Counted from the stretch's first letter, positions 1-9,243 are shown. The stretch: DNA of 60,023 nt from Georgenia_B sunbinii (GCF_036421855.1 NZ_JAZGOK010000015.1), one strand, 5' to 3'. Translations and numbers: made by a program. Notes: generated by a model from the sequence alone, not told the origin.

Positions 1-593
1 AATTTCGATCCAAGCACGATTGGCTTGGCGACCGACCGCTCGCACTGTATTGTGGAACCTTGGGCCGCGTGAATGACGCCACCTATATTGTACGACTCGC
101 CGCGGAGGCGCTCAAGGTAAGGCCAGACTATCGGTTCCTTGTAGTCGGCGACGGGAGCGAACGCGATTCCATCATGCTCGCGGCCGAAAGCTCGGGCGTG
201 CTTCGGCGGAACTTTTTCATGTTCGAACGTCGCTCCAAGGATGACCTGCCAGATCTATATTCAGCAGCGACCGTCGCGCTTTCGACGGTCGCGCCGGTCG
301 AGGCTCTGTGGGCAAACAGCGCGAACAAGGTTTTCGATGCGCTCGCTGCTGGCAAGCCGGTTGCCATCAACCACCTGGGATGGCAAGCGGACCTACTTCA
401 GGCAAGCGGCGCTGGTGTCGTTCTGGATCCCGCTGACATGTCGTCCGCGCTGGCTAGGTTGTCCACGCTGATGGATGATCCGGAGCAGGCGGAACGCGCG
501 GGAAGCCAGGCGCGCCGACTGGCCACCGATCGGTTCGCACGTGACATCCACGGCGCGCAGCTGGCTGACCTGCTCGAGCAGTCCGTATTGTGA
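1..593 (+). CDS. Glycosyltransferase family 4, C-terminal part (cut by window start)
   Basis: The frame is open from the first bases, so this is the 3' part of a longer gene; the ATG-like start near base 60 is internal. It shows the second Rossmann half of a GT-B/GT4 sugar transferase: a strand with the CGTLGRVND loop, the FLVVGDGSERD nucleotide-binding strand, and NSANKVFDALAAGKPV, where family members place the E-x7-E-like donor-binding segment. The NSANK..FDALAAGKP form resembles WbuB-like transferases of O-antigen or capsule loci. It probably adds a sugar from a nucleotide-sugar donor to a lipid-linked repeat unit on the cytoplasmic side of the membrane. The flippase gene follows after 28 bases. 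Family is well supported; donor and acceptor are unknown. Confidence 0.85.
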   Translation, partial: FRSKHDWLGDRPLALYCGTLGRVNDATYIVRLAAEALKVRPDYRFLVVGDGSERDSIMLAAESSGVLRRNFFMFERRSKDDLPDLYSAATVALSTVAPVEALWANSANKVFDALAAGKPVAINHLGWQADLLQASGAGVVLDPADMSSALARLSTLMDDPEQAERAGSQARRLATDRFARDIHGAQLADLLEQSVL

Positions 594-621
594 TTGCCCG
601 CAGCCGAGGACGGCGGCTCGC

Positions 622-1875
622 ATGACCGCACGGTCAGCAGGCGGCTCATCGACACGCAGACGCTTCTCAGCCCGCCTGCGCAGTCCGGCTCTGGTGCTCC
701 TGGTGGGTCAACTGGTCACAGCACTGTCCGCTTCGGCCATGAATCTGCTGTCGTCCAACGCGCTCGCGCCGGCCGAACGGGGTCTCTTCGCATTCTTCTT
801 GCAGGTCGCCTATGTCGCCACGGTGCTTGTGCTGCTTGGCGTCGAGCGACCCTACGTCGCCACCCGGACGAACGTGTCATTCCCGCAGGCCTACGCAGAG
901 ATGTCACGGCTGACGCGATCAGCGTGGCTTGGTAGCGTGCTGGTCGGATCCTCTGCGGTCTACTTCGCCGTCGGGGAAGAATGGCTGCTTGCAGGGCTCG
1001 TGCTCGCGGCAGCGCTGTATATGATCGCCAACGTCTCGACTCGCAAGGTCCGCGTTTCCTACATCGCCAGTGGCACACCGGCGCCGTTCCTGTGGACCAT
1101 CGCCGGGATCCAAGTCCCCCTCCTGATCACCGGCGTGGTGCTAGTCGCTCTCGAGGTTCACTCCCCGCTGCCGTGGCTGCTGGCATACACGGTCACCGGT
1201 TTCGCTGCGCCGCTGGTCGCGCTCGCGGCGCGTCGTCGCCACACGGACCAGACAGGCCCGATTGATACTGAGGTACTCGCACCCATCCGGCGCGAAGGTC
1301 TTCGGCTGCTCCCGGCGTCGTTCGGCAACACGGCTCTCCTGCGCTCCGATCGACTCCTCCTTCCGATCCTGTCGAGCCCGGCGGAACTCGGGCGTTACGT
1401 AGCGGTCGCTACGCTCATGGAGATGGGCACTTGGCCGGTCCAACAATGGGTCGACGCCTCCCTCGGAAAGTGGCGTGAACGACGCGACCAGGGCCCCGGA
1501 TACAGGGTGATCGTCCTCGCTGTGCTGGGCGCAATTGGCATCACGGCCTGCCTCGCTGCGCTCACCTACTTGGTAATTGAGCACTGGCTTCCGCCCGAGT
1601 ATCGTGACTCGCAGCGTCTACTGCTTCCGCTCGCCGCAGGTACCGCTCTTTACGCCGGGACTCGGATACAGCAAGGGCTCATGATCGCGCGAGGCTATCC
1701 CGGCGCGGTGTCGATCGCCGAAACCTCCGGCATGGTCATCTCGGTCGCTCTCTACGCCATCCTGATGCCGCAGTACGGCGCAATGGGTGCGGCAATCGGC
1801 TCCGCTGTCGGATACCTCGCACTGCTCATCGTCGCGGGCGCCATGCAGTTGCACAAGACACCTCGACACCCATGA
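622..1875 (+). CDS. Wzx-like polysaccharide flippase / oligosaccharide exporter
   Basis: A protein of 417 residues that is almost wholly hydrophobic, with about 10-12 predicted membrane segments, beginning with MTARSAGG and a helix containing LVLLVGQLVTALSASAMNLL. The layout is that of MOP-superfamily polysaccharide transporters, which flip undecaprenyl-linked repeat units outward. I chose ATG 622 because GAGGA lies 11 bases upstream; the frame remains open to 475 but that part overlaps the glycosyltransferase and reads as a shadow. It lies between a glycosyltransferase and a Wzc-like regulator, as expected in a capsule or exopolysaccharide locus. Flippase versus a related membrane protein cannot be settled from sequence alone. 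Confidence 0.75.
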   Translation: MTARSAGGSSTRRRFSARLRSPALVLLVGQLVTALSASAMNLLSSNALAPAERGLFAFFLQVAYVATVLVLLGVERPYVATRTNVSFPQAYAEMSRLTRSAWLGSVLVGSSAVYFAVGEEWLLAGLVLAAALYMIANVSTRKVRVSYIASGTPAPFLWTIAGIQVPLLITGVVLVALEVHSPLPWLLAYTVTGFAAPLVALAARRRHTDQTGPIDTEVLAPIRREGLRLLPASFGNTALLRSDRLLLPILSSPAELGRYVAVATLMEMGTWPVQQWVDASLGKWRERRDQGPGYRVIVLAVLGAIGITACLAALTYLVIEHWLPPEYRDSQRLLLPLAAGTALYAGTRIQQGLMIARGYPGAVSIAETSGMVISVALYAILMPQYGAMGAAIGSAVGYLALLIVAGAMQLHKTPRHP

Positions 1876-2083
1876 TCCGCGAGTGGATGCTTCGCATCTT
1901 GCAGGAGCCCGTGAGCTCCCCCGCCGCAGGCACCCGCGTGGGTCAGTACGGTGGAGCGCAGCCACAGTCCACATCGGCAGCCATCGTCGACTACTGACGG
2001 TCCGACGGCCGCTGCGGGCTGGCCTGTCGGCCGGAGCATGGGATACTACCGCAGGCGCAATTCACGCTATTTGGGGGTCATGA

Positions 2084-3568
2084 GTGGAACTGGGCGACTA
2101 CTTTCGGGTGCTCCGAAACCGTTGGCTGAGCGTACTGAGCGTCGCGCTCGTGGTGCTCGCCGCGACCGCGGCAGCGACCCTGCTGATGACACCGCAGTAC
2201 ACATCATCGACCCGGATGTTCTTCGCGGTCCAAGGTGGGGAGTCGGTCTCTGATCTCGCACAGGGCTCAACGTTCACCGAGAAGCAGATGTCCTCGTACG
2301 CAGAGGTCGCACGCTCACCGCTGGTGCTCGAGGGAGTGGTGGAGGCGCTCGGTCTCGACACGGAGCCGCGATCGCTCGCGGGGCAGCTCGACGTCACAGT
2401 CGCCGCCGACACGACAATCCTGGTCATCTCGGCCACCGACGCGGACCCATCGCTCGCCCGAGACATCGCCAACACCGTCGCGGATGAACTGTCGGCGACC
2501 GTGGGCGACCTGAACCCCGAGCGGCCCGACGGCAGCGAAGCCGTCCGCGCCACCATGCTGAGCGAAGCGCAGATATCGGCGTCGCCGTCGTCGCCCAACA
2601 CCACCCGGAACCTCGCCCTCGGCGTGGTCCTCGGGCTCATGCTCGGCGCCGGCGTCGCGCTGCTTCGAGAGGTGCTCGACACCAAGGTTCGCAACGAAGG
2701 CGACATCTCTGCGGTTACTGACATCAGCACCCTCGGCAGCGTGCCGATCGACGACGCGAAGAGTGACCACCCGGTCTTCATGCACGACGATGCGCTAAGC
2801 CAGCGGGCCGAGGCGATCCGGCGGCTCCGTACCAACCTGCAGTTCGTCGACTTCTCCGACCGACCGAGCTCCATCCTTGTCACGTCTTCGGTCAGCAACG
2901 AGGGTAAGACCACCACGGCCATCAACCTCGCTGCGTCGCTCGCGGACGCCGGCTCACGAGTAGTCCTCGTGGACGCCGACCTGCGCCGACCGTCGATCGC
3001 CAAGTACATGGGATTCGAGGGCCGGGTGGGTCTCACCACCGTCCTCATCGGCAAGGCCACCCTCGGCGACGTCGTCCAGCCGTGGCAGGACACGTCACTC
3101 GACGTCCTGGCCTCCGGCCGCGTCCCCCCGAACCCCAGCGAGCTGCTGGGCTCGCGAGCGATGTCGCGTCTGCTGGCGGACCTGTCGACCACCTACGACG
3201 TCGTCGTCATCGACAGCCCGCCGCTGCTGCCGGTGACTGACGCCGCTATCCTCAGCAAGATGGTCGGTGGCACGCTCGTCGTGGCCGGCGCCGACAGCAT
3301 CCACAAGGCCCAGCTGCGCACTGCGCTGGAGAGCCTGGCCAAGGTCGACGCCGACGTCCTCGGGCTCGTGCTCAACAAGGTCGAGCGCAAGAGCCACAGC
3401 AACTACTACGGCGACTACTACGCCACCGAGGACCCGAACCCCACCGGCAACCGTTCAGGGCGTCGCTCCGCAGGCAAGTCAGGCGAGGTCCCAGCCCCAG
3501 CCAACGGGCAGGTCTCCGGGCAGGGCTCTACGTGGCCCGGCGAACGGATGTCGGCCAACCGCCGCTGA
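2084..3568 (+). CDS. Polysaccharide chain-length regulator fused to BY-type tyrosine kinase (Wzc/CapAB-like)
   Basis: 494 residues. The N-terminus is a Wzz-type co-polymerase domain with a membrane helix at about 15-35 and a second at about 175-195. A cytoplasmic bacterial tyrosine kinase domain follows: Walker A VSNEGKTT (270-277), Walker A' VLVDAD (294-299), Walker B VVVIDSPP (373-380). A tyrosine cluster near 441-446 (NYYGDYY) matches the C-terminal autophosphorylation tail of BY-kinases. GTG 2084 is preceded by TGGGGGT. Such proteins set polymer length and are reset by a low-molecular-weight phosphatase; that partner is encoded at 4647, separated here by one antisense gene. The 208 bases upstream (1876-2083) hold no gene. 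Confidence 0.9.
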   Translation: MELGDYFRVLRNRWLSVLSVALVVLAATAAATLLMTPQYTSSTRMFFAVQGGESVSDLAQGSTFTEKQMSSYAEVARSPLVLEGVVEALGLDTEPRSLAGQLDVTVAADTTILVISATDADPSLARDIANTVADELSATVGDLNPERPDGSEAVRATMLSEAQISASPSSPNTTRNLALGVVLGLMLGAGVALLREVLDTKVRNEGDISAVTDISTLGSVPIDDAKSDHPVFMHDDALSQRAEAIRRLRTNLQFVDFSDRPSSILVTSSVSNEGKTTTAINLAASLADAGSRVVLVDADLRRPSIAKYMGFEGRVGLTTVLIGKATLGDVVQPWQDTSLDVLASGRVPPNPSELLGSRAMSRLLADLSTTYDVVVIDSPPLLPVTDAAILSKMVGGTLVVAGADSIHKAQLRTALESLAKVDADVLGLVLNKVERKSHSNYYGDYYATEDPNPTGNRSGRRSAGKSGEVPAPANGQVSGQGSTWPGERMSANRR

Positions 3569-3578
3569 GCCAGTCAGC

Positions 3579-4538
3579 TCACCAGGAGAGGCCGCCGTCG
3601 ACGGACACGAGCACCTCGTCGGCGGCCCAGAGCCACACCGAGCTCCCCGCAGCGGCCGCCGTGAGCTCCGAGGCGTCCTCAGCGGGAGCCGGGGCGCAGG
3701 TGGGCTCGCCGGGCGCCTCGCCGGTGAGGTCGGTGAACGCCAGCGCGACGCCTTCCTCACAGACCTCGTGGCTGCCGACGAGCACATAGCCCTCGTCGCT
3801 CGCCCCCACGGTCACCGCGTCCAGCTCCGGCGTCGTCTCCTGCCAGGTGGCGCCGCCGTCCGCGGTGACGTTCAGCGAGCCGTCGGTGCAGAGCACGCCT
3901 GCGCTCGAGGCGTCAGTCCCCACCAGCTCAACGGCCTCACAGGGGGCATCGATGGTGCCGACCGGGGCTCCCATCCGGGACCGGTCCGCCGGGTCGAGGT
4001 ACCAGGAGCCGGTGAGGAACTGGTTGTTCGTGGACCACGAGACGCCCGCCGTCGACGAGGACAGGTAGACCGGCTCGCAGTCCACTCCCCCACCGATGGC
4101 GAAGATCGTCGCCGCGCCCAGCACCCGGATGCGTGACAGCGGGGCGAGCTCATTGGGCAGCTCACGCCACGTCTGACCGCCGTCGACGGTGTGCTCGAGC
4201 GTGCCAGGGTCCTCGCACTGGCCGACCGTGGCGCGCCACGCGACCTGCTCAGTGGCGGCCACCAAGATCCGCTCCGCCGGCTCAGCGCGCAGCTGCTCCG
4301 GCTCGGCCGGTGCCGGCAGGGCAGAGCCGACCTTCTCCGGGCGCTCCGCTGTGCCGTCGTCGGCCGGGTCTGTGGCCGGCTCTGACGGGCGAGCGCTGGA
4401 CGGTGAGCTGGGCGCCGCCGTCGACGTCCCCGCCGGCACTCCTGGCCGGGTCAACAACAGCGTGATGAGGACGATGTTGAGAACGATCAGCGCAGCGATA
4501 CCAAGCCACGACCACACTCGCCTGCCACCTGAACGCAT
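3579..4538 (-). CDS. Membrane-anchored protein with Asp-box (BNR/YCF48-like) repeats
   Basis: 319 residues: a short basic N-terminus, a single membrane helix (about 10-30), a Ser/Pro/Ala-rich stalk to about 85, then an extracytoplasmic domain. Three Asp-box turns are visible, TVDGGQTW, TADGGATW and, at the very C-terminus, SVDGGLSW, as in sialidase-like and YCF48-like beta-propellers. Cysteines occur in several blades. It converges on the BY-kinase gene, leaving 10 bases between them. The ATG has no clear ribosome site, but a TACACT hexamer ends 6 bases upstream, so the message may be leaderless. Role unknown; no catalytic residues of a sialidase are obvious, so this is probably a structural or binding propeller. 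Confidence 0.7.
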   Translation of the reverse strand: MRSGGRRVWSWLGIAALIVLNIVLITLLLTRPGVPAGTSTAAPSSPSSARPSEPATDPADDGTAERPEKVGSALPAPAEPEQLRAEPAERILVAATEQVAWRATVGQCEDPGTLEHTVDGGQTWRELPNELAPLSRIRVLGAATIFAIGGGVDCEPVYLSSSTAGVSWSTNNQFLTGSWYLDPADRSRMGAPVGTIDAPCEAVELVGTDASSAGVLCTDGSLNVTADGGATWQETTPELDAVTVGASDEGYVLVGSHEVCEEGVALAFTDLTGEAPGEPTCAPAPAEDASELTAAAAGSSVWLWAADEVLVSVDGGLSW

Positions 4539-4544
4539 TCGTCA

Positions 4545-4550
4545 AGTGTA
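4545..4550 (-). promoter_or_regulatory. Putative -10 element of a leaderless transcript
   Basis: Minus-strand TACACT lies 6 bases before the ATG of the Asp-box protein gene, so transcription would start at or next to the start codon. No good -35 hexamer is visible. The same TACACT-6-ATG arrangement occurs before the antitoxin gene at 48381. Confidence 0.35.
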
Positions 4551-4646
4551 GGTGAGGGGTCCTCGCTGCCGCGGCCGCGTGCCCGGCGCAGTTACGCTGG
4601 GGCTGCTCGCCATTCCCGTTCGAGCTTTGTGCGAGAGAGAGACGCT

Positions 4647-5243
4647 ATGCGATACCGCTCAGGCGATGACTTCACCCTGCTCGCCGTCTGCACCGGCAAC
4701 ATCTGCCGCTCCCCCGCGGTCGAACGGCTCTTCCGGTCGGTCTTCACCGACGGCAGCGGCATCGTCGTCCACAGCGCGGGGACCGGGGCGCTGGTCGGCG
4801 AACCGATCCAGCCACCGATGGCCGCCCTGCTGCACCGGCACTCGGTGGCCGCCGACGGCTTCAGCGCCCGGTCTGTCACGCAAGGCCTGGTCGACTCGGC
4901 CGACCTCGTCCTCACCGCCACCCGCTCGCACCGCGGCAAGGTGGTCGACCAGGCACCGGCCGCGGTACGCCGGACGTTCACGCTGCGTGAGTTCGCACGA
5001 CTCACCGCGGAGGTCGATCCGGTGCAGCTCGAGGGAGCCGCCGGACCGGGCGCTCGCCCCGCCGAGCGCCTGGCCGCGCTCGTCCCCCTCGCCGCGGCCC
5101 ACCGCAAGCAGGTCGACCGTGGCCTCGACGACATCGCCGATCCCTACCGGCAGAGCGACGAGGTGTACGCGGAGTCCTTCGAACAGATCATCCAGGCGGC
5201 ACGCGCCGTCGCGCGGGCCGTGCTGGCGGTGCCGGACCAGTAG
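4647..5243 (+). CDS. Low-molecular-weight protein tyrosine phosphatase (Wzb-like)
   Basis: 198 residues. The P-loop CTGNICRS carries the catalytic Cys15 and Arg21 of the C-x5-R signature, followed by the usual S-P pair. The general-acid aspartate is in ADPYRQSDEVY near the C-terminus, the DPY loop of the family. Cytoplasmic enzymes of this class dephosphorylate BY-kinases of the Wzc type, one of which is encoded about 1 kb upstream. I prefer ATG 4647 because a GAGAGAGA tract precedes it; GTG 4629 is an alternative that would add six residues and lose that site. An insertion of about 30 residues between P-loop and DPY loop makes it longer than the usual 150-160 residues. Confidence 0.9.
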   Translation: MRYRSGDDFTLLAVCTGNICRSPAVERLFRSVFTDGSGIVVHSAGTGALVGEPIQPPMAALLHRHSVAADGFSARSVTQGLVDSADLVLTATRSHRGKVVDQAPAAVRRTFTLREFARLTAEVDPVQLEGAAGPGARPAERLAALVPLAAAHRKQVDRGLDDIADPYRQSDEVYAESFEQIIQAARAVARAVLAVPDQ

Positions 5244-5259
5244 CGACTGGACCGGCGCC

Positions 5260-5781
5260 TCACGGCCCGAGGAAGATCTGGGCGCAGAGCAGCGCCGCGT
5301 CGTCCTCGACGCAGCCGATGCCGATCTCGGTGAGGGCCGGGTCGACGATGTTCGCGCGGTGGCCCGGCGAGCCCAGCCAGGCGTCGGTGACCTCGGCCGG
5401 CGTGGCGGCGCTGTTGACGAGGTTCTCTGCGGCGGTCGTCTGCGGCGCGCAGCGCTCGAGCACCGGGCCGAGCGGGGCGTGCTCGAGCTCTTCGGCACCG
5501 ACGAGGGCGGCGGCCCGCTCCAGCGCGGCCTCCCGGGCGCACTCCGACGGCGCCAGCTCCTCGAGGCCCTCGTCGCGGCGGACGTCGTTGGTCAGCGCGA
5601 CGAGCTCGACGGCGTACTCGTCCGCGGCCGGCGATGAGGCGGGGGGCGCCGTCGCCGCGGTGCTCGGCTCCGCCGTCGGGCCGGGCCCCGGCTCGGCGGC
5701 GCAGCCGGCCAGCACCAGCAGGCTCGCTGCGGTCACCAGCACGGCGCGGCCGGCACGGGGACGGCGGGTAGGGCGTGGCAC
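5260..5781 (-). CDS. Lipoprotein with CAP/SCP-like domain
   Basis: 173 residues. A basic start, a hydrophobic stretch and the lipobox LAGC (Cys27) mark an exported lipoprotein. A Pro/Thr/Ala-rich linker runs to about 50. The CAP domain follows: LVALTNDVRRDEGL at its start, HAPLG, ENLVNSA, and AWLGSPGHRANIVDPALTEIGIGC, which carries the CAP signature (SPGHRxNI). Bacterial CAP proteins occur in sporulation and cell-surface contexts but their activity is mostly unsettled. It converges with the phosphatase gene (16 bases between stops). Confidence 0.85.
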   Translation of the reverse strand: MPRPTRRPRAGRAVLVTAASLLVLAGCAAEPGPGPTAEPSTAATAPPASSPAADEYAVELVALTNDVRRDEGLEELAPSECAREAALERAAALVGAEELEHAPLGPVLERCAPQTTAAENLVNSAATPAEVTDAWLGSPGHRANIVDPALTEIGIGCVEDDAALLCAQIFLGP

Positions 5782-5798
5782 TCGAGCAGGGTACGACG

Positions 5799-5829
5799 AA
5801 GGCCCCTGCGAACGAGTCGCAGGGGCCTT
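5799..5829 (-). terminator. Intrinsic terminator after the LPETG gene
   Basis: A perfect 13-bp inverted repeat (AAGGCCCCTGCGA at 5799-5811, its complement at 5817-5829) with a 5-base loop. It lies just past the stop of the minus-strand LPETG gene and before the CAP gene, so it most likely ends transcription of the former. A long T-run is lacking, as is common in high-GC actinobacteria. Confidence 0.75.
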
Positions 5830-5850
5830 CGGGTGGTTCGTGATGACCGG

Positions 5851-6387
5851 TCAGGCCTTAGTGGCCTTGCCCCGGCGGTTGAACACCAGCGCGGTGGCGC
5901 CCACGAGGAGCAGGAGGACCGCGCCGATGAGCAGCGGGGTCGCGGTGGAGCCGGTCTCCGGCAGCGAGGGCCCGGCGGCGGAGTCGTCGCCGTCGTCCCC
6001 GGCGCCCGGTCCGGCCTGGCCGCCGTCGCCGACGACGATCGAGGTGCTGTCGAGCACGTTGCCGTCAGCGTCGGTGGCGACGAGCTGGAAGGTCGCCTCC
6101 TCGGTGAGTGTCACCGTGAAGACCGCCTGGTTGTCGACAGCGGTCTTAGTCAGCGACTTGGTGCCGGCGATCTGGATCGCGCCGTCCGAGACGCCGTCGG
6201 CGCTGATGGTCAGCGTGACGTCGGTACCGGTCGGTGCGGCCACGGCGACCGTGAACGACTCGCCCGGAGCGGGGTTGGTGGTGCTTACGGAGATGTTCAG
6301 GTCATCCTCGGCGTACCCGAAGGCTGCCGAGGGCGCGAAGACGAGGAGGGCTGCAGCCAGCATGCCCGCGAGTGCGCGTCGGATCAT
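5851..6387 (-). CDS. LPxTG cell-wall-anchored surface protein
   Basis: 178 residues. Signal peptide at 1-24 (hydrophobic AGMLAAALLVFAPSAAFG), a beta-rich domain of about 100 residues rich in T/V/S, an acidic Gly/Asp linker, and a complete sorting signal: LPETG near 143, a hydrophobic helix, and the positive tail NRRGKATKA. Sortase is expected to cleave between T and G and link it to peptidoglycan. GGGGGAAG precedes the ATG. A perfect hairpin follows the stop. No enzyme domain is visible; it is best called a small wall-anchored protein of unknown ligand. Confidence 0.85.
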   Translation of the reverse strand: MIRRALAGMLAAALLVFAPSAAFGYAEDDLNISVSTTNPAPGESFTVAVAAPTGTDVTLTISADGVSDGAIQIAGTKSLTKTAVDNQAVFTVTLTEEATFQLVATDADGNVLDSTSIVVGDGGQAGPGAGDDGDDSAAGPSLPETGSTATPLLIGAVLLLLVGATALVFNRRGKATKA

Positions 6388-6442
6388 TGGAACTTCCCCC
6401 TGAAGAGCATTGGTGACCGGATGGCCCTTAGCAGACTAACTG

Positions 6443-8353
6443 CTATTCGACACACGTCCAAGCGGTGGCACTAAAATTGTCGCCGCCGGGGCCCGGGGTG
6501 GTCCGCAGGATCGCCGGTAACGTGTAGCCAGGCCCGGTGGTGATGTCCACCTCGGTGGTCGCCGACTCGCCCGGCTCCAGCGCGACCCGGCGTGCCGCGA
6601 CCACCAGATCGTTGTGGATCTGCGGCAGAACGCCTGGGTCGCCGTCGGCGGCGCGGACGTCGGTGATGCGGCCACCGGTCGGGGCGTAGACCAACAGGTT
6701 CGACCGCATGTCCCCCTTGTCGATCACTCGGCCCGTCCCGACCAGTGAGACGGGCAGGTCCGCGGCGTCCTCCGGCGCGGCGGAGGTGAGCGTCACCGAC
6801 ATGGTGAGGTCCTGCGTGCCGTCCGGGTGGCAGGTCTGGGCCGTCAGCTCGACGTCCATGTGCTGGTAGTAGGCGATCTTGGCAGCACTGAGGTCGTTGA
6901 CGTAGACCCCGACGACCGGTGCGCCATCGAGGTCTCCACGCAGCTCGCCGCTGAGCACGGTGCCGCTGAGCAGGCCCTGCTCGTCCTCGTGTGCCGACCA
7001 GATCATCAGTCGGCCATCGTCGGCGGAGCCGACGAGGGCGGCCAGCATCGCCGCCGACGACCCCTCACCGGCCACCAGCTCGGCGAAGACCAGCCCGGCG
7101 GCGGCCTGGAAGAAGTCGTCCTGGTCCGCCGGGTCCGCGATCGACAGGTAGACCTCGTTGAGGAGGAGCTGGACCGCGTTGTCGGACGTCAGCTGGCCGC
7201 CGAGCGGCATGTCGACCGGACCGGTGGCGCCCAGCATGGAGGCCAGCACAATCGGGTCGACCGACATCACGCCGTCGACCTCGGTCCCGACGCCCTGCCG
7301 CCACATCTCGGTGATGATCTGCGCGCTGCGCGGGAAGTGCGGGGTCGCAGTGACATTGCCCGGGTAGCGGCCGAGCTGGGTGCCGAACAGCGCCACCTCG
7401 GTGTCCGTCAGCTCGACCGCGGGCTCCGAGAAGGAGCCGACCTCGACGGCGGAGCGCTGGTCGAGGATCTCGATCGCGCCGTCGTCAGCTCCAAGAAGGA
7501 CGAAAGCGCCGGTGAGGCCGCCCGTGCTGCGCGGCTCGGCGTTGTTCTGGACCAGGAGAAGGTACTCGCGGGGCTCGTCGGCGCCGAGCATCGGCGGCAG
7601 CAGCTGGACGGCGCGGGACGCCGTCGCGGTAAGCGAGCTGACGTCGGAGAGCTGGCCGGCGAGGTCCGTGAGCTGACCAGTGAGCTCGTCGATTACGCCG
7701 TCGGTGTCGATCGCGTCGAGCCGATCGATGGCCGCGTTGACCGCGGCGTCGGCGGCGATGACCTGCGGTGCCACCTCGATGATCGGGGCGAGGTCGATGC
7801 GACCGTCGACCAGCGCGAGGTTGGCCGGGTTGACCACCTGGGTGGCAGAGACGAGGTCCGGCAGGACGTCCGAGGCGAGGTCGTCGACCACGACGGTCGC
7901 CTCGCGGGCGGCGTGGACGTTCGGGCCGACCCACGGAAGCGCGGCGAGGACCGACCAGTGCGGTCCGCCGAGAGCGTCCCGGGCCGCTGTCGTGTGCTCC
8001 TGCAGCTCGGCCACAGTGGCCACAGCGGTTTCTGCGTTGCCGGCGAGCGCCTGCGAGCGCAGGTCCTGCACCTGTGGCATGGCCGCGCGCAGCTCGGTGT
8101 AGGCGGTGCGCGCCTGCAGCGCGTAGACCACGACGAGCGCGAGCAGCGCGAGGATGACGGCGAGGATCAGCCCGGTGAGGATGTTGCGGCTGCGGCGGGA
8201 CTTCTTGGTCTTGCGGCCGGTGGAGCGGCTGCGGCGTCCAGCGGCCTCCTGGCGGCGCGAGCCGGCGCTCTCTGCGGCTGCGGGGTCTCCCCCGCCCGAC
8301 GCACCGCGTGTGCTGTCGGAGCCGTCGAGCCATGCCGGGAAGTCGTCTGTCAC
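6443..8353 (-). CDS. DUF4012 family membrane-anchored protein
   Basis: 636 residues. A disordered, basic cytoplasmic N-terminus (1-56, many R/K/S) is followed by one membrane helix (about 59-80) and a long extracytoplasmic region. The central part contains EYLLLVQNNAEPRSTGGLTGAF, the hallmark of DUF4012 proteins, which are often found near actinobacterial capsule or glycan loci and are thought to be related to LytR-CpsA-Psr-type surface assembly, though their activity is not established. It reads toward the LPETG gene with 55 bases between stop and start, so the two may be co-transcribed. Context with Wzx, Wzc and Wzb homologues supports an envelope-glycan role by inference only. Confidence 0.8.
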   Translation of the reverse strand: MTDDFPAWLDGSDSTRGASGGGDPAAAESAGSRRQEAAGRRSRSTGRKTKKSRRSRNILTGLILAVILALLALVVVYALQARTAYTELRAAMPQVQDLRSQALAGNAETAVATVAELQEHTTAARDALGGPHWSVLAALPWVGPNVHAAREATVVVDDLASDVLPDLVSATQVVNPANLALVDGRIDLAPIIEVAPQVIAADAAVNAAIDRLDAIDTDGVIDELTGQLTDLAGQLSDVSSLTATASRAVQLLPPMLGADEPREYLLLVQNNAEPRSTGGLTGAFVLLGADDGAIEILDQRSAVEVGSFSEPAVELTDTEVALFGTQLGRYPGNVTATPHFPRSAQIITEMWRQGVGTEVDGVMSVDPIVLASMLGATGPVDMPLGGQLTSDNAVQLLLNEVYLSIADPADQDDFFQAAAGLVFAELVAGEGSSAAMLAALVGSADDGRLMIWSAHEDEQGLLSGTVLSGELRGDLDGAPVVGVYVNDLSAAKIAYYQHMDVELTAQTCHPDGTQDLTMSVTLTSAAPEDAADLPVSLVGTGRVIDKGDMRSNLLVYAPTGGRITDVRAADGDPGVLPQIHNDLVVAARRVALEPGESATTEVDITTGPGYTLPAILRTTPGPGGDNFSATAWTCVE

Positions 8354-8528
8354 CGGGCTATCTCACCATTGAACGCACGCTGCTCCCAGCGACGCTCACC
8401 TGATGTGTCACGGCGGTGCTCCCCGAGAATGCCGCTGACCATCGTCAGCACAACCGGATTGGCACGGACCCGGCCTGCCACTCCGCCGAGGGTGGCAGAA
8501 AGCTGCCCCGGGACATAGCGGATTGGGC

Positions 8529-8929
8529 TCAGTTCGACAACGAGCGTTTGACCGCCGTCTTGGCTGCGGTTCCCGGTTCCGCGACGGCCAGTTCCCGCAC
8601 CGCTGGGTCCTGCTCGATCTCGGCGGCCCAGGCGGCGAGGTCGACCTCCAGCTCGGCCGCGCGGGCGGTCACCTGTCGTAGTCCTGCCTGAGCAGCTCTA
8701 CGTCCTCGGTGAGCTCGGCGACCTGGGCGTGGGCGTCGGCCAGCTCCGCTTCCAACGTCCGGTACTCCCGCGACTCGGTGGGGTCGCTGGTGGCGTCGCC
8801 GATGCCCATTCCCAGCAGGAGGGTAAGTACCCCACCCGCTACCAACGCCAGCGGTCGGGAGACCTTGGGCGTCGGCGCCGACGGTGCGTCGTCGACGATC
8901 TGACCACGCACATAGCTCTGATCTATCAC
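8529..8929 (-). pseudogene. Small membrane-anchored coiled-coil protein, apparent frameshift
   Basis: The intact frame (8669-8929, 86 residues) gives a short cytoplasmic start, one membrane helix (VAGGVLTLLLGMGIGD) and a coiled-coil start (YRTLEAELADAHAQVAEL...), then stops after RQDYDR. In another frame the sequence continues smoothly as VTARAAELEVDLAAWAAE and runs 47 more codons to a stop at 8529. A single missing base near 8675-8677 would join them into a protein of about 134 residues. It may be a real frameshift, an assembly error, or a natural stop followed by relic sequence. Function unknown. The remaining 175 bases down to 8354 show no further feature. Confidence 0.5.
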
Positions 8930-9206
8930 TGCGTTTGCTCCACGAAACAGGCGCTGACCACTCCGTCAGCGAGCCGAATAGTCGCGGGGCCGCCCACCCC
9001 AGTCAGAGTCTTGCAGTGGATGCCGCTGTGGCGTTGCGTTTTGAACACTCAATCTGACGTGGAGAACCAGCGATGCCGACGTGCCCGCGCGTTCGTGGCG
9101 CCTATGTGAAGTTTGTCGGTCGAGAGTGGCACAGGTCATGGCTGCCGCCGGTGACCTACTCACGTGGTGGACATCTGACGACTAGTGACGCCCGCCACGC
9201 CTCCGG

Positions 9207-9235
9207 TTGACCACCCCCACACCGTGCTGCATACT
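9207..9235 (+). promoter_or_regulatory. Promoter of the glycoside-uptake operon
   Basis: TTGACC at 9207-9212 and CATACT at 9230-9235 are separated by 17 bases, a good match to housekeeping sigma-factor elements. The expected start point lies just ahead of an operator-like site at 9244-9263, a typical position for repression. Confidence 0.6.
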
Positions 9236-9243
9236 GCTGATTC

